Source: Angustibacter sp. Root456
GTDB lineage: Bacteria; Actinomycetota; Actinomycetes; Actinomycetales; Angustibacteraceae
Length of the DNA stretch: 64,000 nucleotides
Reading direction: 5' to 3'
NCBI RefSeq assembly: GCF_001426435.1
Contig: NZ_LMER01000015.1
Coordinates: 193,488-257,487 of the forward strand
Of the stretch, positions 34,709 through 43,803 are shown in pieces. The stretch's first letter is position 1; every line of letters starts with the position of its first letter. The position numbers and the translations under genes were made by a program. The notes beneath the pieces are model-generated. The model was not told where the DNA came from, made no database searches, and saw only the letters and a program-made list of their open reading frames with translations.

Positions 34709-36264
34709 CAGATCGTCCCCCTCGCGACCGCGAGGAGCGCCTGAACGGCCGGCTCGGTGAGCCGCAGCACCAGCCACGGGAACAGCCCGAGCGCCACCGT
34801 CAGCACCACGAGCGGCGCACCCACCCACAGCTCCACCGCGCTGGCGTCGCTCGGGTCGCCGGGGTCGCCGGCGTCCGCACCGCCCGTAGCCGCGGGGACG
34901 CCGTGCCACACCGTGCGCAGCACGCGCAGCAGGTAGGCCGCGGCGAGCGCCGTCCCCACCGCCGCCACGACCGCGAGCACCCGCCAGTACGTCACCGACC
35001 CACCCGAGAAGCCTTGCCACGCACCGAAGATCGCGAGCAGCTCACCCCAGAACCCGGCCAGCCCGGGAAGCCCGAGACCGGCGATGCAGCCGACGGCGAG
35101 CAGCGCGCCGAGCCGCGGGCGGCTGTCGCGCAGACCGGCGCCGATGCGGGCGAGCAGGCCGCTGCCGGTGCGGTCCTTCAGCCCACCGGCGACGAGGAAG
35201 AGCAGTGCGGTGATGATGCCGTGTGCCACGTTGGCGAACAGCGCGCCCTGCAGCCCCTGAGGCGTGCCGGTGGCGATGCCGAGCGTCACGAACCCCATGT
35301 GCGACACCGACGAGTACGCCACCAGCCGCTTGAGGTCGCGCTCGACGAGGCACACCAGCGCACCCCAGACGATCCCGACGACACCGAACGCCGCGAGATA
35401 GGGAGCGACGACCGAGAACCCTTGCGGCACCACGGGGACGACGATCCGCACCATGCCGTAGCTGCCCATCTTCAGCAGCACTCCGGCCAGCAGCACCGAG
35501 CCGACCGTGGGCGCGGTCGTGTGCGCGGCCGGAAGCCACGTGTGCAGCGGCCACACCGGCACCTTCACCGCCAGACCGCCGAGCAGGAGGGCCGCCGCCA
35601 CCACCTGGGCCGTGCGGCCCATGCCGTCGCCGTGCGCGGAGGCGAGCGCCACGAGGTCGCTCGTGCCGGCGTCGAGCGCCACGACCAGCAACCCCAGCAG
35701 CATCACGGCCGATCCGAGCGCGGTGTAGAGCACGAAGCGGGCTGCGGCGTCGCGCCGGGCTGCGGCGTCGTGCGGGTCGCCCCACCACCGCACGATCGCC
35801 CACATCGGGATCAGCACCGTCTCGAAGGCGAGGAAGAACACGATCAGGTCGGCGGCGGTGAAGGTCGCGAGCGCGCCGCCCTCGACGGCGAGCAGCGCCG
35901 CGACGAGCGAGCGGGTCGACGGCGTGAGCCCCGGGTCAGTAGCCGGTGGGCGGCGCGCGACGTGCAGCGTGACCGCCAGGCCGAGCCCGGCGGTGAGCAG
36001 CACGAGCGGCACGCTGATGCCATCGAGCACCAGGTGCAGCCGCACCCCGAGCGTGGGCACCCACGGCACGTCGATCTCGAGCGCCGGGCCGGCAGCGCGC
36101 CAGGGCGCGGAGGCCAGCGTGAGCACGGCCGCGAGTGCCGTGATCGCGCTGGCGACCACCCCGACGGTGGGGGCGACGTCCTCACCCAGCCGGCGCGGCG
36201 CGAGCATCAGCACGAGCGCGCTGACCAGCGGCAGCCCGACCAGCAGCACGAGCAGGGCGCTCAT
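34708..36264 (-). CDS. nuoM: Complex I-like antiporter subunit NuoM (second cluster)
   Basis: A 518-residue protein with about 14 helices. FLAFETVLIPMWAIVRWWG carries the key helix-5 Glu, KVPVWPLHTWLPAAHTTAPTVGSVLLAGVLLKMGSYG spans helices 7-8, and RLVAYSSVSHMGFVTLGI follows. It is a proton-pumping subunit of the membrane arm. ATG 36264 overlaps the nuoL stop (ATGA). Confidence 0.94.
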   Translation of the reverse strand: MSALLVLLVGLPLVSALVLMLAPRRLGEDVAPTVGVVASAITALAAVLTLASAPWRAAGPALEIDVPWVPTLGVRLHLVLDGISVPLVLLTAGLGLAVTLHVARRPPATDPGLTPSTRSLVAALLAVEGGALATFTAADLIVFFLAFETVLIPMWAIVRWWGDPHDAAARRDAAARFVLYTALGSAVMLLGLLVVALDAGTSDLVALASAHGDGMGRTAQVVAAALLLGGLAVKVPVWPLHTWLPAAHTTAPTVGSVLLAGVLLKMGSYGMVRIVVPVVPQGFSVVAPYLAAFGVVGIVWGALVCLVERDLKRLVAYSSVSHMGFVTLGIATGTPQGLQGALFANVAHGIITALLFLVAGGLKDRTGSGLLARIGAGLRDSRPRLGALLAVGCIAGLGLPGLAGFWGELLAIFGAWQGFSGGSVTYWRVLAVVAAVGTALAAAYLLRVLRTVWHGVPAATGGADAGDPGDPSDASAVELWVGAPLVVLTVALGLFPWLVLRLTEPAVQALLAVARGTI

Positions 36265-38159
36265 CGCAGCCCCACCCCGACGAGGGCGGCGACGACGCCG
36301 CCGGCGACCACCCAGGTGAGGTACCCGGTGGGGTTGCCGGTCTGCGTGCGGCGCAGCACGAGCCCCGCCCAGCGGCTGAGCGTGGCCGGGGCGCGGACGT
36401 ACGCGTCGACGACGTCGCGGTCACCGGCCGTCAGCAGCCGGGCCAGGGCGCGCGCCGGCCGCACCACCACGACGTGCTGGGCTCGGTCGATGCCGAAGCC
36501 GGACGCCAGCACCCGTTGCGCCGCAACGGGTAGCAGCGCGGCCGGATCGCCCGAGCGTCGGGCCACCGCCAGTGCCCCGCCGGCCCCGAGCAGGGCGAGC
36601 ACCGCGCCGAGCACCGCCGTCGCGATGCCGACGTGCACCTGGCCGGGCGCCGCCGGACCGATCAGCAGCAGCCCCCCGGCCACGGCCGGCACGGCGAGCA
36701 CCACCAGGGGCACGGTCATGGCGCGGGGCACCGGCGTCACGGGCACCGCCCCCTCGGCCGCGGCCACCTCGGCTCCGGCGTCCTCGACGTCCGCCATCTC
36801 GGCGTGGGCCTCGCGCGGCGTCTCGCGCACGACGAGCCACCACGTGCGGCCGCAGTAGGCGGCGGTGACCAGACCGGTGAGCAGCCCGACGACGAGCACG
36901 AGCCAGGCCGTCCACGCCCAGCCGCCGTGCGTCGCCTCCTCGGCCGCGCCGAGCACGGCCTCCTTCGACCAGTAGCCCGACAGCGGCGGCACGCCGGCCA
37001 GCGAGGCCAGCCCGACGGTGAACAGCCCGGCGACGGCCGGCGCGCGCCGGCCGGCTCCGGCGAGGTCACCGAGGGCGGTGCTGTGCACCTGGTGCGCCAG
37101 CGCGCCGGCCGAAAGGAACAGCAGGGCCTTGAAGCCCGCGTGCGACAGCAGGTGCACCACCGACGACGCCGGCCCGAGCGCCACCGGGACGACGGCCAGC
37201 GCGGCGAGCAGGTAGGCGACCTGGCTGATCGTCGACCACGCGAGCACGCGCTTGAGGTCGGTCTGCACGAGGGCCACCAGCGCCGCGCCGAGCATCGTCA
37301 CGGCCGTCACCACCGCCAGCGTCGCGCGGGCAGCGGGGGCGTGGCCGAGCAGCGGCAGCAGCCGGGCCAGCACCACGCCGCCCGCCGCGACCATCGTCGC
37401 CGCGTGGATCAGCGCCGACACCGGCGTCGGGCCCTCCATGGCGTCGGGGAGCCAGGTGTGCAGCGGGAACTGCGCCGACTTGCCGATGACACCGACGATC
37501 AGCAGCAGGGCGGCAGCAGTGAGCGTCGGCGTGCCCACCGCCTGCAGCGCGGCCGGCTCGAGCAGGGTGCTGAGACGCGTGGTGCCGCCCGCGACCCACA
37601 GCACCACGATGCCGATCACGAACGCGACGTCACCGACCCGCGTCACCAGGAACGCCTTCACGGCCGCGGCGCGCGCCGCCTCGCGCTCGCTCTCGTGACC
37701 CACCAGGAGGTACGAGCACAGGCCCATCGCCTCCCAGCCGATGAGCAGCAGCACGAGGTCGTCCGCGTGCACCACCAGCATCATCGCCGCGGTGAACAGC
37801 GACACCGTCGCGGCGAACGCGCGGTAGCGCGGGTCCGCGGCCTGGTAGGCGGTCGAGTACAGCTGCACGCACAGCGCGACGACGGCCACCATCACCGCGA
37901 CCACCGCGCTGAGGTCGTCGGCCCGCAGGTCGAGGTGCACGACACCGCCACCGGTGGGCACCGAGCCGAGGAGCGCCACGCGCCGCACGTCGCCGGCGAG
38001 CGCCAGCTCGGCCAGCGCGGCGACGAGCGCGACCGCGGTGCCCGCCAGCGCCACCCCGGCCGCCGCGCGACGTCCGTGCCGGGGGACGAAGCTGCCGGCC
38101 AGCGCCGCCAGCAGCGGCGCGAGCACGGCGACCCGCGCGGCCCAGGCCAGGGCGCTCAC
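36261..38159 (-). CDS. nuoL: Complex I-like antiporter subunit NuoL (second cluster)
   Basis: A 632-residue protein from GTG 38159, overlapping the nuoK stop (GTGA). [56 protein letters not shown] and KRVLAWSTISQVAYLLAALA are typical. The C-terminal region has the expected connecting segment and a last TM (LTWVVAGGVVAALVGV). This is the distal pump of the membrane arm. An Ala/Glu-rich insert (about MADVEDAGAEVAAAEGA) follows helix 13. Confidence 0.94.
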   Translation of the reverse strand: MSALAWAARVAVLAPLLAALAGSFVPRHGRRAAAGVALAGTAVALVAALAELALAGDVRRVALLGSVPTGGGVVHLDLRADDLSAVVAVMVAVVALCVQLYSTAYQAADPRYRAFAATVSLFTAAMMLVVHADDLVLLLIGWEAMGLCSYLLVGHESEREAARAAAVKAFLVTRVGDVAFVIGIVVLWVAGGTTRLSTLLEPAALQAVGTPTLTAAALLLIVGVIGKSAQFPLHTWLPDAMEGPTPVSALIHAATMVAAGGVVLARLLPLLGHAPAARATLAVVTAVTMLGAALVALVQTDLKRVLAWSTISQVAYLLAALAVVPVALGPASSVVHLLSHAGFKALLFLSAGALAHQVHSTALGDLAGAGRRAPAVAGLFTVGLASLAGVPPLSGYWSKEAVLGAAEEATHGGWAWTAWLVLVVGLLTGLVTAAYCGRTWWLVVRETPREAHAEMADVEDAGAEVAAAEGAVPVTPVPRAMTVPLVVLAVPAVAGGLLLIGPAAPGQVHVGIATAVLGAVLALLGAGGALAVARRSGDPAALLPVAAQRVLASGFGIDRAQHVVVVRPARALARLLTAGDRDVVDAYVRAPATLSRWAGLVLRRTQTGNPTGYLTWVVAGGVVAALVGVGLR

Positions 38160-38479
38160 GGGACGTCCACGCGCTCGGCGAGGTCGCGGGCGCGCTGCAG
38201 GTCGACGTCGCCGCGGCGGCGGAACAGCAGCAGCACCGCCGCGAGCGCCACGCCCACCTCGGCCGCCGCCACCGTGATGACGAACAGGGTGAGCACCTGC
38301 CCGCCGTGCAGCCGGTCGGCGTACGCCACGTCGAAGGTCACGAGCAGCAGGTTGGCGGCGTTGAGGATCAGCTCGATGCCGATCAGCACCAGCACCGCGT
38401 TGCGTCGGGCCAGCACGCCGTAGACGCCACAGCCCGCGAGCACCGCCGCCAGGAGCAGCGGGGAGGCGAGGTGGATCAC
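38156..38479 (-). CDS. nuoK: Complex I-like subunit NuoK (second cluster)
   Basis: A 107-residue protein with three helices. RRNAVLVLIGIELILNAANLLLVTF contains the conserved Glu of the antiporter-like channel and VITVAAAEVGVALAAVLLLFRRRG the second Glu. Overlaps nuoJ and nuoL by four bases each. Confidence 0.94.
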   Translation of the reverse strand: MIHLASPLLLAAVLAGCGVYGVLARRNAVLVLIGIELILNAANLLLVTFDVAYADRLHGGQVLTLFVITVAAAEVGVALAAVLLLFRRRGDVDLQRARDLAERVDVP

Positions 38480-38985
38480 CGCTCACCCCGCTCACGCGAG
38501 AGCAGGAGGGCCGACACGAGCGCGGCCAGCAACAGCAGCGAGAGCACCTCGAACGGCAGCGCCCACGCACCGAAGAGCGAGCGGGCGAGCGGCTCGGCCG
38601 CGGCGCGACCCTCGTCGACGGCCACCGCGCGCCCACCGACGGCCAGCACCAGCGTCGTGCCCAGCAGGGCCGCGACGGCGCCACCCGCCGCAGCGGCAGC
38701 GACGCGCTGGGGCCAGCGGGCGTCGAGATCCGCAGACCGCCCGATCGGTGCGCGCGTGAGCATGAGCGCGAACAGCACCAGGACGACGATCGCGCCGACG
38801 TACACCAGCACCTGCACGAGCGCGACGACCTCGGCGCCCAGCACGAGGTAGCACCCGGCGAGCGCACCCAGCGCGGTCACCAGCCACAGGGCCGCGTGCA
38901 CCACCTGGCGCGAGCTGACGGCGAGCAGGCCCGCCGCCGCCGTCAGCACCCCCAGGGCGACGAACAGGACGTCGCGCGCGCTCAC
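38476..38985 (-). CDS. nuoJ: Complex I-like subunit NuoJ (second cluster)
   Basis: A 169-residue protein with five helices, GTG start 38985 overlapping the nuoI stop (GTGA). [51 protein letters not shown] is the highly conserved NuoJ core. The end has no long C-terminal extension, unlike the NuoJ of the main operon (271 residues). Confidence 0.93.
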   Translation of the reverse strand: MSARDVLFVALGVLTAAAGLLAVSSRQVVHAALWLVTALGALAGCYLVLGAEVVALVQVLVYVGAIVVLVLFALMLTRAPIGRSADLDARWPQRVAAAAAGGAVAALLGTTLVLAVGGRAVAVDEGRAAAEPLARSLFGAWALPFEVLSLLLLAALVSALLLSRERGER

Positions 38986-39587
38986 GCCTGCTCCCCCGGC
39001 GGCGGCGCGGCGCCGCCGTCCGCGCCACCCGCCGGCGGGCGCACCGGACGACGCGGGCGCGCCGGGCGCAGGGCCGCCGCCACCTCCTTGGGCTCGGCGG
39101 CGCCGGCCTCCGGGCCGGGCGGGGGCGGCACAGTGGCGAACCACTGCGACAGCCGCTCCTTGTCGTGCAGCAGGTCCTTGATGTCGAGCTCGGCGTACTC
39201 GAACTCCGGGCTCCACTCGAGCGCGTCGAACGGGCAGACCTCGACGCAGATGCCGCAGTACATGCAGAGCGAGAAGTCGATGTCGAAGCGGTCGAGCACG
39301 TTGCGCTGGCGCTCGCGGCCGCCCTCAGTGGCCGCGGGCAGCGTCTCCTTGTGCGAGTCGATGTAGATGCACCAGTCGGGGCACTCGCGCGCGCAGAGCA
39401 TGCAGACGGTGCAGTTCTCCTGCACCAGCGCGATGACGCCCCGGCTGCGCGGCGGCAGCGACGGCTCGACGTCCGGGTACTCGGCGGTGTGGCTCGGCGT
39501 CGTGAGGTTCTTGGCCGTGACCGCGAGGCCCTTGATGAGTCCGGGCAGGCCGGGCTTGCCGGGTTTGGGCTGAGGTCGGTCGCTCAC
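38982..39587 (-). CDS. nuoI: Complex I-like ferredoxin subunit NuoI (second cluster)
   Basis: A 201-residue protein from GTG 39587. Two 4Fe-4S motifs, [15 protein letters not shown] and [16 protein letters not shown], bind clusters N6a and N6b that lead electrons to NuoB. The C-terminal tail is Pro/Ala/Arg-rich (about 45 residues) and looks disordered. With no NuoE/F/G in this cluster, NuoI is the expected docking or entry point for reduced ferredoxin. Confidence 0.95.
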   Translation of the reverse strand: MSDRPQPKPGKPGLPGLIKGLAVTAKNLTTPSHTAEYPDVEPSLPPRSRGVIALVQENCTVCMLCARECPDWCIYIDSHKETLPAATEGGRERQRNVLDRFDIDFSLCMYCGICVEVCPFDALEWSPEFEYAELDIKDLLHDKERLSQWFATVPPPPGPEAGAAEPKEVAAALRPARPRRPVRPPAGGADGGAAPPPGEQA

Positions 39588-40543
39588 GAGATCATCACCA
39601 CCACGAGTCCGGTGAGCGCCAGCTGAGCCAGCGCCAGGGGGACGAGCACCTTCCAGGCCAACGCCTGCAGCTGGTCCTCGCGCAGGCGCGGCCACGCCAC
39701 GCGCACCCAGATGACGAGGACGGCGACGGCGCCGGTCTTCAGCAGCGTCCAGAGCCAGCCGAGCGCGTCGCTGAACGGGCCGTGCCAGCCGCCGAGGAAC
39801 AGCACCGCGGTGAGCGCCGAGAGCACGACGATGCCGGCGTACTCGCTCAGCAGGAAGAACGCGAAGCGCAGGCCGGTGTACTCGGTGTACGGGCCGAACA
39901 CGATCTCGGAGTCGGCCACCGGCATGTCGAACGGCGGGCGCTGCAGCTCGGCGACGCCCGCGACGAGGAAGCAGAGGAGGGCCGGCGCCTGCCACACCAG
40001 CCACCACGGGCGCCACGCCTCGCCGATGCCGACGAGTGACAGCGTTCCGGCGGCCATCGCGACGCTGCTGGCGGCCAGCACGATCGGCAGCTCGTACGAC
40101 AGCAGCTGCGCGGCCGCGCGCAGTCCGCCGAGCAGCGCGTACTTGTTGGCGCTGCTCCAGCCGGCCATCAGCGTGCCGAGCACGCCCACCGCGCTGGCGG
40201 CCAGGACGAAGAGCAACCCGGCGTCCAGCTCGGCCCCGACCACGCCGGGCGCGAGCGGGATCGCGACCATGGCCACGAGGTAGGGCACGAGCGCGACCGC
40301 GGGCGCTAGCCGGAAGACCCGCCGGTCGGCAGCCGCCGGCGTGACGTCCTCCTTCTGCATGAACTTCACGCCGTCCGCGACCAGCTGGGCCCAGCCGTGG
40401 AAGCCGCCCGCGTACATCGGCCCGAGCCGGCCCTGCATGTGCGCCATGACCTTGTGCTCGGTCTGGCCGACCAGCAGCGGCAGGGTGAGGAACGCCGCGA
40501 GCACCGCGACGACGCGCACCACCACCTCGAGGGCGTCAGCCAT
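39584..40543 (-). CDS. nuoH: Complex I-like subunit NuoH (second cluster)
   Basis: About 319 residues from ATG 40543; in-frame ATGs at 40567 and 40579 inside a tandem repeat could add 8 or 12 residues. [71 protein letters not shown] are conserved NuoH segments lining the quinone tunnel. About eight helices. The start region overlaps the nuoC 3' end within a 12-bp repeat. Confidence 0.93.
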   Translation of the reverse strand: MADALEVVVRVVAVLAAFLTLPLLVGQTEHKVMAHMQGRLGPMYAGGFHGWAQLVADGVKFMQKEDVTPAAADRRVFRLAPAVALVPYLVAMVAIPLAPGVVGAELDAGLLFVLAASAVGVLGTLMAGWSSANKYALLGGLRAAAQLLSYELPIVLAASSVAMAAGTLSLVGIGEAWRPWWLVWQAPALLCFLVAGVAELQRPPFDMPVADSEIVFGPYTEYTGLRFAFFLLSEYAGIVVLSALTAVLFLGGWHGPFSDALGWLWTLLKTGAVAVLVIWVRVAWPRLREDQLQALAWKVLVPLALAQLALTGLVVVMIS

Positions 40544-41279
40544 CGCCGGGTCCGTCGCCGGGTCCATCGCCGGGTCCATCGTCGGGTCCGTCGCCGGGCT
40601 GGGCCGCACCCTGGACGGCGGCGCCGGGCTCGCGCGGCCCCCACTCGGCGTCCGGAACGCCGGGAGGCAGCATCTTGCGGCGCGACGGCGAGGCGGCCGT
40701 GTCGCTCTCGCCGGGCTCCTTGGCGCCCGGCCACGGCTTGCTCGCACGGGCGGCCAGCACGAACGACTTGCGCAGCGGCGTGCCCTCGAAGCCGTCCGGC
40801 AGCAGCAACGGGCGCAGGCCCAACGGCTCGCCGTCGAGCGTGCGCTGGCCGTCGTCGAAGCCGGCGAAGTCGAGGCCGAACATCTCGTGGGTCTCGCGCT
40901 CGTGCCAGGCGGCGCCGGGCCAGACGTCGGTGACGCTCGCGAGCACCGGGTCGTCGGCCGGCACGCGGGTGCGCAGTAGCAGCCGCACCAGGCCCGCGCT
41001 GTCGCCGATGCCGTCGCCACCGGACTGCGACACGACGAGGTGCGCGACGACGTCCACGGACGCCGGGTCGGCCGCCGGCTCGTCGACACCGCTCAGCCAG
41101 TCGAAGAAGTCGAGGCCCAAAGAGTCACGGGCGGCCAGCATCGCGTCGTGCCACTGCTCGCGAGGGACGTCGACGCACACGACGCCGTTCGCGTCCTCGG
41201 CCGCGAGCTCGCCGTCGAAGCCCATGGCGCTGCCGAGGCGGCGGGCGACCAGATCGGGCTCACCGATCGCGGCGGTCAT
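40536..41279 (-). CDS. nuoC: Complex I-like 30-kDa subunit NuoC (second cluster)
   Basis: A 247-residue protein. The family signature is [16 protein letters not shown], followed by [22 protein letters not shown]. The last 60 residues are a low-complexity tail ending in four GDGP repeats, encoded by the 12-bp tandem repeat at the nuoC/nuoH junction. It is not fused to NuoD, and no nuoD is present in this cluster. ATG 41279 overlaps the nuoB stop (ATGA). Confidence 0.92.
   Translation of the reverse strand: MTAAIGEPDLVARRLGSAMGFDGELAAEDANGVVCVDVPREQWHDAMLAARDSLGLDFFDWLSGVDEPAADPASVDVVAHLVVSQSGGDGIGDSAGLVRLLLRTRVPADDPVLASVTDVWPGAAWHERETHEMFGLDFAGFDDGQRTLDGEPLGLRPLLLPDGFEGTPLRKSFVLAARASKPWPGAKEPGESDTAASPSRRKMLPPGVPDAEWGPREPGAAVQGAAQPGDGPDDGPGDGPGDGPGDG
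40543..40598. repeat. 12-bp tandem repeat at nuoC/nuoH junction
   Basis: The unit TCGCCGGGTCCR occurs about 4.7 times (starts at 40543, 40555, 40567, 40579 and 40591, the last partial) with few changes. It encodes the GDGP tail of NuoC in one frame and possible MDPA leader codons of NuoH in another. A 12-bp unit keeps both frames when copies are gained or lost. Confidence 0.9.
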
Positions 41280-41893
41280 GCGTCGGCCCCGGCGGGACGC
41301 ACCGCACCGCCGTCGTCCGGGCTGACGAGCGGCCGCGTCACCTGCGCCGCCGACACCGGACGCCGGCGCCGGGCGATCGACTCGCCGGTCACGGACTCAG
41401 CGGCGATCTTCTCCTGCAGCCGCAATATCCCCTGCAGCAGCGCCTCGGGCCGCGGTGGGCAGCCGGGAACGTAGACGTCGGCGGGGATGATCTGGTCGAC
41501 GCCCTTGGTGACGCAGTAGGAGTCCCAGTACGGTCCGCCGGAGTTGCTGCACGCGCCGAAGGAGATGACGTACTTCGGCTCCGGCATCTGCTCGTAGAGC
41601 CGCCGGATCGCCGGCGCCATCTTGTCGGTGACCGTGCCGCTCACGATCATCAGATCGGCCTGCCGCGGACCGGGCGCGAAGGGGATCACGCCGAGGCGGA
41701 TGAAGTCGTGCCGCGCCATCGAAGCCGCGATGAACTCGATCGCGCAGCAGGCCAGGCCGAAGTTGAACACCCACAGGCTGTAGCGCCGTCCCCAGTTCAG
41801 CACCAGCCGCAGCGGGCGCGGGGCGGCCTCGGCGAGCGCGCCCACACGGGGAGCCGGGAGGTCGACAGCCACGGCCGCCACCCTACTGCGCAC
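41276..41893 (-). CDS. nuoB: Complex I-like subunit NuoB (second cluster)
   Basis: A 205-residue protein from GTG 41893 (GGGGGAGGG upstream). [20 protein letters not shown] and [15 protein letters not shown] give the four cysteines that hold cluster N2, the last cluster before quinone. [37 protein letters not shown] is conserved. N2 function normally also needs NuoD, which this cluster lacks. Confidence 0.95.
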   Translation of the reverse strand: MRSRVAAVAVDLPAPRVGALAEAAPRPLRLVLNWGRRYSLWVFNFGLACCAIEFIAASMARHDFIRLGVIPFAPGPRQADLMIVSGTVTDKMAPAIRRLYEQMPEPKYVISFGACSNSGGPYWDSYCVTKGVDQIIPADVYVPGCPPRPEALLQGILRLQEKIAAESVTGESIARRRRPVSAAQVTRPLVSPDDGGAVRPAGADA

Positions 41894-41924
41894 GCCACCC
41901 TCCCCCACCCATCCGCGGGGCCTC

Positions 41925-41990
41925 CCCGGTGATCGCGTGAAGTGGGCGCGCCAGCACTTCACGCGGCGTCGACGCCGCGTGAAGTGCTCA
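41925..41990. repeat. Palindromic element B, copy 2
   Basis: AGCACTTCACGCGGCGTC (41953-41970) is followed directly by its exact complement (41971-41988): a 36-bp perfect palindrome with no spacer. To its left CCCCGGTGATCGCGTGAAGT (41925-41944) matches the far end of copy 1 (33143-33207) in opposite orientation. The palindrome ends on the first base of the stop triplet of the membrane protein (41988-41990) and lies 31 bp upstream of nuoB, so it can terminate or attenuate between them. Confidence 0.9.
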
Positions 41991-42500
41991 GACGCCGTGC
42001 AAAGTACGGCGCGGCGTCCCGCGGGAGGTCGGCGCACCACTCCAGCTCGCCAAGGCGTCCGGACGACGGCGCGACGCCCGCAGCAGCAGCCCGAGCGCCA
42101 CGACCATCGGAGCCGACCAGAGCGCGAACCCCCAGCCGAACGACACCAGCAGCACGTGGAACACGATCGCCGCCACCAGCCCGACCTCGCGGGCACGCGG
42201 CCCGAGCAGCACCAGCACGCCCACGGTCGCCTCGAAGGCCACCAGCAGACCGATGAACAGGTGGTGGTGCGGCACGACGAGCGAGGCCCACGTGTCACGC
42301 ACGAAGCCGATCGTCGAGCCGCTCGCGAAGGTCGCGTAGTCGTCCCCCCGCATCAGGTACGCCGCGTTCACCAGCGCACCGGCCAGCACGAACAGCCCCG
42401 CGACCGCCACGAGACCCACCTGCAGCGCCCGCACGCTGCGGCGCGCGCGCACCGCCGCGGCCACGATCACGACTCCGAAGGACACCCACATCACCGGCAC
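41988..42500 (-). CDS. Small membrane protein inserted between nuoA and nuoB
   Basis: A 170-residue protein from GTG 42500 with GGAGGTGG upstream. About four or five helices (near residues 3-18, 25-48, 80-99, 103-120, 123-140), a [10 protein letters not shown] patch with three His between helices, and a basic tail. It is not a Nuo subunit I recognise; it looks DoxX-like at most. It lies 77 bp after nuoA, with a B element at its 3' end separating it from nuoB. The His cluster could bind metal or haem; function unknown. Confidence 0.7.
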   Translation of the reverse strand: MPVMWVSFGVVIVAAAVRARRSVRALQVGLVAVAGLFVLAGALVNAAYLMRGDDYATFASGSTIGFVRDTWASLVVPHHHLFIGLLVAFEATVGVLVLLGPRAREVGLVAAIVFHVLLVSFGWGFALWSAPMVVALGLLLRASRRRPDALASWSGAPTSRGTPRRTLHGV

Positions 42501-42577
42501 GGGTGACCACCTCCAGCAACCACCTCGAGCGTGCGCTCACCCGCCGTGCGAACGGCAGGGCCCGACGTCCCGCCGGA

Positions 42578-42946
42578 TCAGACCCAGCGCAGCAGGCCGC
42601 GGCGCCAGGCGTGCGCCAACCCGACCGCCAGCACGCCGAGGAACACGCCCATCTCGGCGAGGGTCCGCCAGCCGAAGCCGGGAAGCCGGATCACCGTCGC
42701 CCACGGCAGCAGGTACATCGCGTCCACCGCGAACACCACGTAGAGGTAGGCGTAGAGGTAGTAGCGCACGTTGGTCTGCGCCCAGCCCTCGCCGACGGGG
42801 TCGACCCCGCACTCGTACGTCATGAGCTTGGCGGCCGTGGGCGCCGCGGGGCGCAGCAGGCGCGTGCCCTGCGTGCCGGCCAGGAACAGCGCGATGCCGG
42901 TCAGGACGACGATCCCGACCACGGCGTACGGCGGCAGCTGGCCCAC
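42578..42946 (-). CDS. nuoA: Complex I-like subunit NuoA (second cluster)
   Basis: A 122-residue protein from GTG 42946 with three helices. YECGVDPVGEGWAQTNVRYYLYAYLYVVFAVDAMYLLPWA is the NuoA core, including the loop Cys that sits at the quinone site. It is the first gene of the second cluster. A -10 box lies only 6 bp upstream, suggesting a leaderless mRNA. Confidence 0.94.
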   Translation of the reverse strand: MGQLPPYAVVGIVVLTGIALFLAGTQGTRLLRPAAPTAAKLMTYECGVDPVGEGWAQTNVRYYLYAYLYVVFAVDAMYLLPWATVIRLPGFGWRTLAEMGVFLGVLAVGLAHAWRRGLLRWV

Positions 42947-42952
42947 GCTCGC

Positions 42953-42958
42953 AGCCTA
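42953..42958 (-). promoter_or_regulatory. -10 box of nuoA (second cluster), leaderless type
   Basis: TAGGCT on the minus strand matches the actinobacterial TANNNT -10 consensus and ends 6 bp before the GTG start, which places the likely transcription start on the start codon itself. The whole divergent gap to the heliorhodopsin gene is 68 bp. Confidence 0.5.
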
Positions 42959-43014
42959 GCCGCGAGTTCCTCGGTCTGGGTCCCTCGCCACCGCCCACGC
43001 GCGATGATCGGTGC

Positions 43015-43773
43015 ATGGGCACCGAGACCGAGCAGCGCGACCTGCGGTCGCTGCGCCGGTGGAACCTCGCGCTCACGGCGCTGCACCTCGGCCAGGCGGC
43101 GGCGGTGCTGCTGCTCGCGAAGGACTTCGCAGTCACCGTCACGCGGTCGCTGCCCGCCGGGCCACCAGGGACACCGGCAGGTGCACCCGAGCCGCTGTTC
43201 GACGTGCCGGTCGGCCCGGCCGTCGCGGTGTTCCTGGGCCTCGCGGCGCTCGACCACCTGCTGACGGCCACCGTGTTCAGACGGACCTACGAGACCGAAC
43301 TGGCCGCCGGCATCAACCGCTTCCGGTGGGCCGAGTACTCCGTCAGCGCCACGCTCATGGTGGTGCTCATCGCGCTCTACACCGGCATCGACGGGATCTC
43401 CGCGCTCATCGGGATCGCCGCCGCCAACGTCGCCATGATCCTGTTCGGCTGGCTGCAGGAGGCCATGAACCCGCCGAGCACGCAGCGGGTGACGATGCTG
43501 CCGTTCTGGTTCGGCTGCATCGCGGGCGCGGCCCCGTGGCTCGCGATCGGCTACAACCTCGTCGCCGCCGACCAGGTGCCCGGCTTCGTCGTCGGGATCT
43601 TCGTGTCGCTCTTCGTCTTCTTCAACAGCTTCGCGCTCAACCAGTGGCTGCAGTACCGCAAGGTCGGGGGGTGGCGGCGGTACCTCGTGGGCGAGAAGGC
43701 CTATCTGGTGCTCAGCCTGGTGGCCAAGTCAGCCCTGGCCTGGCAGATCTTCGCCGGGTCGCTGGCGGCCTGA
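43015..43773 (+). CDS. Heliorhodopsin
   Basis: A 252-residue protein with seven helices. The helix-7 motif SLVAKSALAWQIF puts the retinal-binding Lys at residue 238, and RWAEYS in helix 3 gives Glu107, the expected Schiff-base counterion. His24 and His81 match the paired histidines known from the founding heliorhodopsin. FWFGCIAGAAPW and NQWLQYRKVGG are further signatures. N-in/C-out topology is expected, inverted relative to other rhodopsins. Members are light sensors or enzyme regulators rather than strong pumps. The gene is divergent from nuoA and convergent with a stress-type regulator. No retinal synthesis gene is in the window. Confidence 0.93.
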   Translation: MGTETEQRDLRSLRRWNLALTALHLGQAAAVLLLAKDFAVTVTRSLPAGPPGTPAGAPEPLFDVPVGPAVAVFLGLAALDHLLTATVFRRTYETELAAGINRFRWAEYSVSATLMVVLIALYTGIDGISALIGIAAANVAMILFGWLQEAMNPPSTQRVTMLPFWFGCIAGAAPWLAIGYNLVAADQVPGFVVGIFVSLFVFFNSFALNQWLQYRKVGGWRRYLVGEKAYLVLSLVAKSALAWQIFAGSLAA

Positions 43774-43803
43774 CGCCGGCCGAGGGGGCGTGACGCGGCT
43801 CGG

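Noticed and set aside
33209-39587. Second nuo cluster as a Mrp-type antiporter
   Set aside because: Presence of NuoB, NuoC, NuoH, NuoI, NuoJ and NuoA homologues with intact Fe-S motifs shows a complex I relative, not an Mrp operon.
40543-40598. Tandem repeat as a CRISPR-like array
   Set aside because: Units are 12 bp, directly adjacent and inside coding sequence; there are no spacers and no cas genes.
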